DNA from: Apoda limacodes
Lineage: Eukaryota > Arthropoda > Insecta > Lepidoptera > Limacodidae
Length of the DNA stretch: 64,000 bases
Assembly (NCBI GenBank): GCA_946406115.1
Contig: OX291543.1
Coordinates: 2,172,501-2,236,500 of the forward strand
Direction: 5' to 3'
The notes under the pieces are model-generated. The model had not been told where the DNA came from and did not search any database. It worked only from the letters and a program-made list of their open reading frames with translations. Within the stretch, counting starts at the first letter, position 1. Every line of letters begins with the position of its first letter. Of the stretch, positions 41,888-53,800 are shown piece after piece. Made by a program: the position numbers and the translations under genes.

Positions 41888-44800
41888 GTAAGTTTTATTA
41901 TTTTCCCATTTTCAGGTCAGGTACTTTAAAAACAGGTTTTTAAACTGATATTTATTATCAAGATACAAAGTGAAATATTTTAAATTTTGTTCAACTTTAT
42001 TAAAAGTTTCAGTACCTGCTATTGATTTTAATATATTTAGTTATATATTAGTGTAGGTATGTTTAGTTAGTTTTCTACCTACATACCTAGATACAATGCG
42101 TGATTTGATATGAAATCTTTCGTAAAAAGTTGAAAATAATAAAAATCAACGCTATTTTATACCTAAATAAGTGATTTTACACTTCGAGGTATCCAAAAAT
42201 ATATATTAAGGAGCCCTTTAAATTTACCATTTTTTCAATCTCTCATAATGAGTTCAACATAAAAAAGGATTATTTGTTTTTCTTTTTTGTAACAGTTTCA
42301 AGTCACTCAGTATACAACCTACCATTAAAAAAAATTGTTACAGGATGTACAAGGCAACCCTAACGAGGACCAAATAAATCAAGACATTTCAGCTGCAAAT
42401 AATTTGATGTCAAATGTGACAATGTCGGAAGATGGGAGTCAACAAGACTTCGAGCAAACATTGAACAACTTGAACAAAGGAGATGCCCAAGTTAGCACTT
42501 TGGATGAGCTTGACGCTTTCCTGATAAGAAAGACAGATGGCCGTGTTGTAGACTCCAAGAAGAATGAAGATATTGTAAAAAAAGACAGTGAGAAGAAGAG
42601 TGAAGCCGATGACACAACTCAGGATGAAGATGGGAATAGTACAGATGATTTGTTGGTAAGTTACAATACATATATAATTATATAATTACTATTTTAGTTT
42701 TTGGATCCCATACCTCAAACTGAAAACTAGTGTCCGACCGAAACAAGTTTTTCAGCAGAAACCGAAATTATGGCCTTGGTTACAGTTTCGGCCTCATATA
42801 TTTCTTTTTTATATGAACCATTGTTACTCTGTTTTAGGTGCGATGTATTGGTTATTAAATATTATTTTGAAGGAAACTTTTTCCAGACATCGTTACCACC
42901 ACCGGAAAGGACCGATGGTGACTTGGCCCATAGTGCTAAAAAGAAAGCAGATCTAATAGGCGTCTCTTTGCCTCAAACTCGTATACGAACACAAAGGCGC
43001 TGTACCACCTACTATACCGGTGGTGCGGTTAGACCATGCCAGAAATCTGTATAACACAGCGAGAGGGGTGGCCGGCATTGCTTTCCGTATACGTTTATAA
43101 GTTGAGTGGGCGTCGTATCGTCTAGATATTCCAGCAGTGGTGCTTGAACAGTGTGCTCCTAAGTTGTGTCCTCTACTAACGCGCCTCTTCGCGCTTTCCT
43201 ACCACACTAGGCAATTTTCGTCTCTATGGAAGTCTGTGAATGTGCACTTGTTCTCCAAAAAGGGTTATAGATCGGACCCATTGACTTACAGGCCAATCTT
43301 TATTACCTCTGTCCTCTACAAGGTAAAGGAGCATGCGATCAACACATTGCTTCTAAGATACCTAGAAAAACATGACCTGGTGAGCGACCATCAATATGGC
43401 TTTCGCTTTGGTCGCTCGACTGATGATCTTCTAGTGTATCTTACACACCGATGGGCACTAGCCATTGATGAAGGCATTGGCATCTATATCCTGGGCATAG
43501 CGATTCGATCGTGTCTAGCACCGGGATCTTCTAACGAAGTTGCCAGCTTACGGACTGTCCCAGGGTTTGTGCACATTGCCATCTTACGGAATGTCCAAGG
43601 GTTTGTGCATATAGCCACCTATGCTCTAATGTGATGGACATTAATGCTGGTGTCCTGCAAGACTGTACCGTCTCCTACGCTGTTTCCACTGCATATCAAT
43701 GACATGTTGTCCATCATGTCCATCAACAACATACATTGCAATGCAGATGACGATACTGGAGACGCTTATTACAGGGGCCGTTCTCACATCCCTCGTTCCG
43801 TTGCGGAGAAGAGGTTCGAAGCACTTGTGTCTAAAATGGAGATCATTATGTCCAAGGTCTGACTAAGAACGGGAACTGCTCAGAAAACCCCATTCAAATG
43901 TCCCACAATTCCAGAACATAACCCTCACCATCTCCAAGAGCGTTGATATCCTTAGTGGTGACATCTCCAGCGATGTTTAGTTCTGAGATCATTTGCAAGA
44001 CAAGGTGAAACTTGCGTCCAAAAATCTTGGAGTACTCAACAGAGCGAAGCAGTACTTTGCCTCGGGGCAACAAGTTGCAATTCCGGCTCCATATGTATGT
44101 AGTACTTATGCTATCTCCAGGCAGGTGTACCCCGGATACCAGCTTGGCCCTTTTAACTCGGTTCAACGACGGGTTGTGAAAATCCGTAGCCGTATCGAAC
44201 CCTAGAGTCTAAGGACAAACTACTTTCTACCGCTGTATAATGGGTTGTGTCTTGAGGAATTGTTCAAAATGACGCCCACGGTTACTTTCTATTACACCGC
44301 TTGCCATCAGCAGGGAATTCATCCTCACACTTTAGATCCTAAATGGTCACATACAGTAGTAGAGGGGATTCGTTGGTTCTGGCGCACTTCCCCCCAACCT
44401 CAACCCCTCTCCTAAAAAAAAAGGTCACCAACTTTTTCCTGCTTTGTACGACTCGCGCTTGACCACTTTCAAAACATCGTTGGTTCTGGCTCACTACCCT
44501 CCAACCCCAACCCCTAACCTAAAAAACTTTTCTGCCCCCGCACGACTCGCGCTTGACCACTCTCAAAACCACCCCTGTGTCTGGGGTGTGGCGACTCGCG
44601 CTTGACCACTCTCAAAACCACCCCTGTGTCTGGGGCTATGTCGACTCACGCAACCAACCCCTGTGTCTGGGGCTATGTCGACTCACGCTTGACCACCAAA
44701 ACTACTGCGTGACGTCACAGTGGCTCCTGTGTATAACTTGTCTCTAGTTTTGTTATGTAATTACATCATTATCGTAATGGGTTATCATGTTTTTCCCCGT

Positions 44801-47800
44801 TCATAATAAAGTTATTCCTATTTAATTACAATGATGTTGGTGGTGACATTCCAAAAACTAGTCCCCCGAGGGTGTATCTCAAGATTTTAGGGGTGTGTCT
44901 ACTCACGCTTTACAAAAACTTAACCTGGAGACGTGTCGGTTCACGCTTGATATGACTTGACATGTTATACCTACAGAAAACCTTCAATTCAAGTCGGTCG
45001 AAGTTTAAAGAGAAAAGCTGATAATAGTGTTAAAGATTTACAACTAGCATCGACGTCAACATGATGTGTTAAATATGTGATTTACAGGTTAACCAAAGAT
45101 TCTATGCTCAGCACTTACGATCTAAGAAACACAAATAGAAATGTCTTATTCTTAATCATAATTTACTTTATGTGTCTGTTATATCACTTGTGAAGTATTT
45201 ATAGCATCAATTGAAGAATCAATACTATTTTATTATTCATGCAGATTTTGATCAGGAAACAAAAGATTTAAAAAATTCTTTTGAATTTTTAAATTTGTCT
45301 ATTAGGAATTGGATAAAAATTGGTGAATTAGAAAATTATTCAGAACCTTTAAGTGATGACATTAAAAATAAAATGTGTAATGTCACATAGTGATTTAGAA
45401 AAAAAAAAAGAAAATGGTAGACCTTTTAAAAAAAAACAGTTCTTAGAAATGCATGTTAATAAGTTCAATCCCTTACGGGGATCTTCGTATATTCGTAAAA
45501 AAGAACGATCAACAATGTTTTAAGTGGACTATATCCTGCAAATACTCATTCCGATAGTGTATCATCATACTTTAGCCATCAAAATAAACTAACGTTTAAT
45601 AATATTCAGTTCCCAATCAAATTATCTGATATACCCAAGGTAGAAAAACAAAATGACATTAGCATTAATATGTTTGAATTAGAGTTTAACAAAGAAAAAA
45701 AAAAAACTTTACAAAATGTTCTAATTAATTACAAATTAACTTATTATTTTTAAACAATGGTTGAAATGGGTTTTAATTAATCACCAGAAGCATGACTGTG
45801 CTCAAATTTTTACTGAATAACTAGGAATTCATAAAAAAGAAAAATATTGGTTTAATAGGGAAACAAATAATGATGAAATCTATTTTGATAAATTTCAAAG
45901 AATATTAAAATTACATTTTATAATATATGCAGACTTTGTAGCTCATTAAAAACCCGTCGCCTATTGTATCCCTGATCCATCGAAGTCATATACGTAAACA
46001 ATACATGAACATGTAGTTTGTTCTTATGGATACTATATAAAATGTTCATATGATGATAAACTGTCTATATACAGAACATACTCAGAGCCTAATTGTACAA
46101 AAATGTTTTGAAAAATGATATTAGCAATATACATAGGATAAATTGTTTTCAAAAATGTCCACTTTCTTACACTAATGAAGAGAAGGATAAGACAATCGCA
46201 ATTATGTTATATTAGGTGATGAAATCACAGTAGACTATGACTGGAATACTAGTAATTTTAGAGCTGTTAGTCACGAATTATTTAGTAGCACAAAGTATCG
46301 TGTTCCATTTTTCATTCCTATTCTATTTCACAATCTAAACAATTATGATGCTCATTTTATTGTTCATGCTTTGAATTTTAAAGATTGAGAAATAAAAATA
46401 ATTCCGCAAAATAAGTAAAAATATATTTCATTCTCATATAAACCTAATATGTCGTATAGTTCATTTGCGGTTTTTAGATTATTTTTAATTTATGATCTAC
46501 TAGAGTTTAGATATATAGATGTTATATAAAGACCAATTTGCAGAATTAAGAAATCAATTACAAACGAATTTTAATAAACTTATTAGGAAAGGTGTTTTTC
46601 TTCATGAATTTGTTAATTCTTATGAGTCCTTAAAAATTACATCTCTTCCAAATCAAGACGCTTTCTTTAACTCTTTAATACCAGTGTATCTAATTATAAT
46701 AATAAACATGCTCAAAACGATGTCAGCCCAATTTAAATGTAAAAATATGTTGGAATATTCCAATCTATATTTAAGAACTTATGTAATGCTACTTACTGAT
46801 ATTTCTGATAACTTTAGAATTTTTTATATCTAATGTGATATAATTGTAATTATTTATTTTCTTCTTTTTACACTAAGCTGTACACCTATCTATAATATAT
46901 GTTTGCCACGCAAAATGAGCTCTATTTTAAAATTAACCTGTAACCTTAGGTACCCTGAACATTTACATGATCTTAATTCAGATTTACCTTTATGCCTGAA
47001 AAACATTGTAAACGGTTATAGTAAAGATAAGAAATTAGTATCAAATTTTTATAATGAAACTAAAATATAATTTACTATAGAAATCTCAAACAATGTTTAC
47101 AACTTACTATGAAGTAAATTAGGGTTCATAGAATTTTACAGTTTAAGCATAGTCCTTAGTTGAAATATATATATACATTTAAATACACAAGTAAGAACTA
47201 CAGCTAAAAGTGACTGAAAAAAGATTTTTATAAATAATACATTCTTTGGTAAAACTATGGAAAATGTTAAAAACGTGAATTTGTGAAAAAAAAGATATTT
47301 ATTTGGAGAATTATAAGTCGTGTCTATGTATCACAAATGTAAATATTTCACGTGCAGAATTCGAAGTGTGAAACACACTATATTACACAAAAAATAAATA
47401 AACTTGTTGTAGACTTATATAAATACTTAACCATTGTTTTTATCTTTATAATATCCAAGTTTCGTTTTATTAAAGTTTAATAATAAAGTAACTATAAATG
47501 TTATCACTAGGATAGTCTGAAGTATCGAAAAAAAGTGCATGGTATAATAATGAAAGTTATACATCAAAATTTTTATATTTCCAATATACAAAATCGTAAC
47601 AAGTATTTCGAGAGTCCTACAGACTTCACAAAAATTAATATGCAAGTTATACATCAAAATTTTTATATTTCCAATATACAAAATCGTAACAAGTATTTCG
47701 AGAGTCCTACAGACTTCACAAAAATTAATATGAAAGTTATACATCAAAATTTTTATATTTCCAATTATAATATCCAAGTTTCGTTTTATTAAAGTTTAAT

Positions 47801-50800
47801 AATAAAGTAACTATAAATGTTATCACTAGGATAGTCTGAAGTAAATAGAAATCTCAAACAATGTTTACAACTTACTATGAAGTAAATTAGGGTTCACGAT
47901 TTTGTATATTGGAAATATAAAAATTTTGATGTATAACTTGCATATTAATTTTTGTGAAGTCTGTAGGACTCTCGAAATACTTGTTACGATTTTGTATATT
48001 GGAAATATAAAAATTTTGATGTATAACTTTCATTATTATACCATGCACTTTTTTTCGATACTTCAGACTATCCTAGTGATAACATTTATAGTTACTTTAT
48101 TATTAAACTTTAATAAAACGAAACTTGGATATTATAAAGATAAAAACAATGGTTAAGTATTTATATAAGTCTACAACAAGTTTATTTATTTTTTGTGTAA
48201 TATAGTGTGTTTCACACTTCGAATTCTGCACGTGAAATATTTACATTTGTGATACATAGACACGACTTATAATTCTCCAAATAAATATCTTTTTTTTCAC
48301 AAATTCACGTTTTTAACATTTTCCATAGTTTTACCAAAGAATGTATTATTTATAAAAATCTTTTTTCAGTCACTTTTAGCTGTAGTTCTTACTTGTGTAT
48401 TTAAATGTATATATATATTTCAACTAAGGACTATGCTTAAACTGTAAAATTCTATGAACCCTAATTTACTTCATAGTAAGTTGTAAACATTGTTTGAGAT
48501 TTCTATAGTAAATTATATTTTAGTTTCATTATAAAAATTTGATACTAATTTCTTATCTTTACTATAACCGTTTACAATGTTTTTCAGGCATAAAGGTAAA
48601 TCTGAATTAAGATCATGTAAATGTTCAGGGTACCTAAGGTTACAGGTTAATTTTAAAATAGAGCTCATTTTGCGTGGCAAACATATATTATAGATAGGTG
48701 TACAGCTTAGTGTAAAAAGAAGAAAATAAATAATTACAATTATATCACATTAGATATAAAAAATTCTAAAGTTATCAGAAATATCAGTAAGTAGCATTAC
48801 ATAAGTTCTTAAATATAGATTGGAATATTCCAACATATTTTTACATTTAAATTGGGCTGACATCGTTTTGAGCATGTTTATTATTATAATTAGATACACT
48901 GGTATTAAAGAGTTAAAGAAAGCGTCTTGATTTGGAAGAGATGTAATTTTTAAGGACTCATAAGAATTAACAAATTCATGAAGAAAAACACCTTTCCTAA
49001 TAAGTTTATTAAAATTCGTTTGTAATTGATTTCTTAATTCTGCAAATTGGTCTTTATATAACATCTATATATCTAAACTCTAGTAGATCATAAATTAAAA
49101 ATAATCTAAAAACCGCAAATGAACTATACGACATATTAGGTTTATATGAGAATGAAATATATTTTTACTTATTTTGCGGAATTATTTTTATTTCTCAATC
49201 TTTAAAATTCAAAGCATGAACAATAAAATGAGCATCATAATTGTTTAGATTGTGAAATAGAATAGGAATGAAAAATGGAACACGATACTTTGTGCTACTA
49301 AATAATTCGTGACTAACAGCTCTAAAATTACTAGTATTCCAGTCATAGTCTACTGTGATTTCATCACCTAATATAACATAATTGCGATTGTCTTATCCTT
49401 CTCTTCATTAGTGTAAGAAAGTGGACATTTTTGAAAACAATTTATCCTATGTATATTGCTAATATCATTTTTCAAAACATTTTTGTACAATTAGGCTCTG
49501 AGTATGTTCTGTATATAGACAGTTTATCATCATATGAACATTTTATATAGTATCCATAAGAACAAACTACATGTTCATGTATTGTTTACGTATATGACTT
49601 CGATGGATCAGGGATACAATAGGCGACGGGTTTTTAATGAGCTACAAAGTCTGCATATATTATAAAATGTAATTTTAATATTCTTTGAAATTTATCAAAA
49701 TAGATTTCATCATTATTTGTTTCCCTATTAAACCAATATTTTTCTTTTTTATGAATTCCTAGTTATTCAGTAAAAATTTGAGCACAGTCATGCTTCTGGT
49801 GATTAATTAAAACCCATTTCAACCATTGTTTAAAAATAATAAGTTAATTTGTAATTAATTAGAACATTTTGTAAAGTTTTTTTTTTTTCTTTGTTAAACT
49901 CTAATTCAAACATATTAATGCTAATGTCATTTTGTTTTTCTACCTTGGGTATATCAGATAATTTGATTGGGAACTGAATATTATTAAACGTTAGTTTATT
50001 TTGATGGCTAAAGTATGATGATACACTATCGGAATGTGTATTTGCAGGATATAGTCTACTTAAAACATTGTTGATCGTTCTTTTTTACGAATATACGAAG
50101 ATCCCCGTAAGGGATTGAACTTATTAACATGCATTTCTAAGAACTGTTTTTTTTTAAAAGTTCTACCATTTTCTTTTTTTTTTTCTAAATCACTATGTGA
50201 CATTACACATTTTATTTTTAATGTCATCACTTAAAGGTTCTGAATAATTTTCTAATTCACCAATTTTTATCCAATTCCTAATAGACAAATTAAAAAATTC
50301 AAAAGAATTTTTTAAATCTTTTGTTTCCTGATCAAAATCTGCATGAATAATAAAATAGTATTGATTCTTCAATTGATGCTATAAATACTTCACAAGTGAT
50401 ATAACAGACAAATAAAGTAAATTATGATTAAGAATAAGACATTTCTATTTGTGTTTCTTAGATCGTAAGTGCTGAGCATAGAATCTTTGGTTAACCTGTA
50501 AATCACATATTTAACACATCATGTTGACGTCGATGCTAGTTGTAAATCTTTAACACTATTATCAGCTTTTCTCTTTAAACTTCGACCGACTTGAATTGAA
50601 GGTTTTCTGTAGGTATAACATGTCAAGTCATATCAAGCGTGAACCGACACGTCTCCAGGTTAGGTTTTTGTAAAGCGTGAGTGGACACACCCCTAAAATC
50701 TTGAGATACACCCTCGGGGGACTAGTTTTTGGAATGTCACCACCAACATCATTGTAATTAAATAGGAATAACTTTATTATGAACGGGGAAAAACATGATA

Positions 50801-53800
50801 AACCATTACGATAATGATGTAATTACATAACAAAACTAGAGACAAGTTATACACAGGAGCCACTGTGACGTCACGCAGTAGTTTTGGTGGTCAAGCGTGA
50901 GTCGACATAGCCCCAGACACAGGGGTTGGTTGCGTGAGTCGACATAGCCCCAGACACAGGGGTGGTTTTGAGAGTGGTCAAGCGCGAGTCGTGCGGGGGC
51001 AGAAAAGTTTTTTTAGGTTAGGGGTTGGGGTTGGAGGGTAGTGAGCCAGAACCAACGATGTTTTGAAAGTGGTCAAGCGCGAGTTTTTTAGGAGAGGGGT
51101 TGAGGTTGGGGGGGAGTGCGCCAGAACCAACGAATCCCCTCTACTTACAGTGCGGTTTTAGTGAAACTTCCTCCCGTGAATGCTTAGGTTGTGAAATGAG
51201 CCCCCTGCCAAGGTTTTCTCTAAGACATAGTATGGGGTTTTTTAAGAAAGAAGTTATTAGGCTTTTTAAGCGTCGGCGGAAGTGTTACAAGCGTATAGGC
51301 TTCGGTGACCACTTATCATCAGGCGGACCCTAAGTTTGTTTTGCGCCACCTTAATGGTAAAAATTAAATTATTGTCACAAATTGACTGTCAGTAGAACTG
51401 ACAAAAATGACAAATGCAAACACTGAGTTTTGGTGCGGCCTCAACCGAAACGTAGGCTGAAAGTAGGTATCTTGGCCAAAACTAACCGAAACCGAAATTT
51501 CAGTCGGTCATTAACTGAAACCTTATATGGCCTCTTACATTCTTTTTGATTATAGGTATTCATGTGACCGGATAATATAGATTTAAAGATGATAAAAAGT
51601 TGTCATTGTATAAAATTTCGGCTCAAATGTTTTTAATCAATTTTTAAAATCAGAATTGTTGAAATTTTTCCGTAAAAAGGTTAAGAAGTTGCTGAGAACA
51701 AAAGTACCTTTTTTATTTTACAGAGAATGTTAGGAGAGGACAATGAAAAAGTAAAAAAGAAGAAAAACGTCAAAAAAATATCACAAAGGCCTGTAAGGGA
51801 GGATTCCTCTGATGATGAAGATAATATATTTGAGGTCGGTATTTTATTTTTGTGTGTGCGTGTGTGTATATTTATTAGTGTTTGGTGTTTGTCATTAAGC
51901 CATTACCTACATAATTATTTATTCTTAAGCTGCTAAAATAAATCTATTGTAAGTAGTTTATTGAGAACAGCAGAGAAGCATATTTTATGACGTGGTAAGA
52001 AACCTAGGTAGTTCGAAGGGACTAGTACCCCTCTATGATACGTAGTTACGGATACCTTATATACTAGTTAGTTTGATAAGAACATTTGCCTTTTAAGATA
52101 GTTTAATTAGAAATGTTATCTTTTTTGTTCTGAACACTTTATATTGTCAAAAGTTTAATAAGAAAAGTAGAGCAGATATTCATCAGCTGATAAAATAAAT
52201 CTGTTGTAAATAGTTTGGTGAGAACAGTAAAGGATTATCTTCTATATGATTTGTCGTTAGGAAAACCTTGTACCCTAGATAGTTTGATAGGACTTATTGC
52301 AAATGAAACATACATAGCCGTGAACAAAAAGAAGCAAGTCATCCGTTAAGTATCCTCAACATTCTTTTTATTAATAAGGTATGTACCATCCATTTTTAAA
52401 TTCCACAGGGTTCTAGAATAACTAGGTTAAGAGTAGCCCAGACCACACTAATAAAGCAACAACCGGCCAAAATGGCGGAACCCGAGGAAATGAGTGATTC
52501 CAATAACGTGAGTCGGTAGTTATGCGGTTCTCTACCCTCTGTCGTGTTGCACGTATTAGGGTTCTAAAGCCAAAAAACAAAAGCCTTTTAAAGCTTCTGT
52601 ATGTTATATTTGCTTTCTTTTCTCTCAGTCTTGTATTTAGCCTTATGTTGTGTAAATTAAACTTTGTAGATTTTTCAGGTAGTTATTGCATGTGTAGATA
52701 TTTTCTTTACATCATCATATCATATCCTCAGCTGGAAATAAATTTCTGAAACGATTAAATCAGCAAGGTTTTATTCTTGGAAATTAAAATCGCTTATCCG
52801 TACAGCGACCGAAAAATGCGCATATAAGTACCTGCTACCAATCTCGATTGTAATTTGCGTTTCTCCTAATTTTACGATATTGCTTTCAAGAGTTGAGACG
52901 CCTGTTTAGCTAATGTCCCTGCTGTAAATTTGTAAATCTATTGGCGAGTAGTATACTATTATTTTTACCGAAACAGCAACACTAAAACTACTTAACGATA
53001 GATGGCAGTGTTAAAAAAACCAGCAGAGCTCGATCTTCCAGATACTATAATATATGAATGCTGGTGTCGCTTTAAAAAACTTTTCAAGTTAATGTCACTT
53101 TATTTAAAAATGCCTTAGGCGAAACTATCTCTGATTAACACAAGTGTCGGGAACTTATAGTAGATAACTGAAATAAGGTTTAATTGTTTCTTCTTTGCCT
53201 ACAACTAATAATTAATTATAATTCTAGACTTCTGACGAAATAAATACAATGAAGAAAATGTTCGTTTCGAGACAGCCAAAGAAACTTGGAAATATTCAAA
53301 CTAATAAAGTAGCAGCCAAAACTATACCTATGAGAACGACACCCAATAATCTACCAACCAATGTGACACCTAAAAATCTTCCCGGCTACGTTTCACATAA
53401 AACTATGACCGTCAGAAGCACACCTAAAAGTCAATCCTTTAAATATTCGCCTAAATTACAAATAAACAAGGATGCACCCAAAAAAATACCTAAAGATAGT
53501 GGTAACAACTTAAAAGAAAAAGTCAATGTTAACAATAAAAGTCAATCAAACAATACATCGAAACATCTATTAGAAAAGGTAACACCTAAAAGTAAGCTGA
53601 TGAAAGATCCACCCAAGAAGTTTGGAAATGTAACCATCACACCAAAATCTGGTGACAATGTCAAAAACATTAAATATGCATTTAATTATAAATCAGGTAA
53701 GTTAGTTTTCTTAACTTTGAGATGAAAAGTTACTTAAACGAGCCCGAAAATAGACATTTCTGAATTTGTGTTTACTTTAGGTTTTGAGGTCTGGTTCATT

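Larger units (their letters stand above)
44358..47687 (+). repeat. Left arm of the palindrome (about 3.3 kb)
   Basis: From the outside in: a terminal inverted repeat, subterminal 49-bp repeats (44542-44700), about 0.5 kb of noncoding sequence, polymerase remnants (45250-47400) and two 90-bp tandem units. It pairs with 47896-51145. Example: 45241 (gcagattttgatcagg) pairs exactly with 50342. Confidence 0.85.
44358..51145. mobile_element. Palindromic (snap-back) Polinton/Maverick element
   Basis: It is 6788 bp, bounded by AGTAGAGGGGATTCGTTGGT and its inverse, and flanked by a perfect 6-bp duplication TACAGT (44352-44357 and 51146-51151). The 5'-AG...CT-3' ends and 6-bp duplication are Polinton hallmarks, and the arms encode remnants of a protein-primed DNA polymerase B. 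The whole element is an inverted duplication: positions i and 95583-i pair over most of its length, with an offset of 80 at the outer ends because the left arm has extra subterminal repeats. I found only a handful of mismatches. Neither arm has a complete gene. Confidence 0.85.
42886..51360 (+). mobile_element. Lepidopteran Jockey family, copy D, split by a Polinton
   Basis: The left part runs from SSLPPPERTDGDLAHSAKKK through the early RT (PLLTRLFALSYHTRQFSSLW), the DHQYGFRFGRSTDDLLVYLT motif and a decayed YADD region (HCNADDDTGDAYY, the Tyr changed to Asn) to 'cacatacagt' at 44357. The right part resumes at 51146 with 'tacagtgcggttttagtgaa', the exact continuation seen in copy A, and ends at the conserved 3' UTR 'gcgccaccttaatggtaaaa' near 51355. 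Many frame breaks make it non-functional. Confidence 0.85.
42656..51723 (+). other. Intron 2 of the second gene (9.1 kb, nested insertions)
   Basis: The host part is only about 0.25 kb at the left and 0.36 kb at the right. The rest is a Jockey fragment (42886-44351 and 51146-51360) split by the palindromic Polinton (44358-51145). Confidence 0.8.

Noticed and set aside
44541..44700. Subterminal repeats as a CRISPR array
   Set aside because: The units are directly adjacent without distinct spacers, and the genome is eukaryotic.
46519..46833. The 104-codon frame as an intact small gene, duplicated at 48750-49064
   Set aside because: Its sequence is an internal piece of the broken DNA polymerase, and the two frames are the two arms of the palindrome, not two genes.
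44358..51145. Palindrome as an assembly or chimeric-read artefact
   Set aside because: Not excluded fully, but precise AG/CT ends, matching 6-bp duplications and several real differences between the arms argue against a simple artefact.
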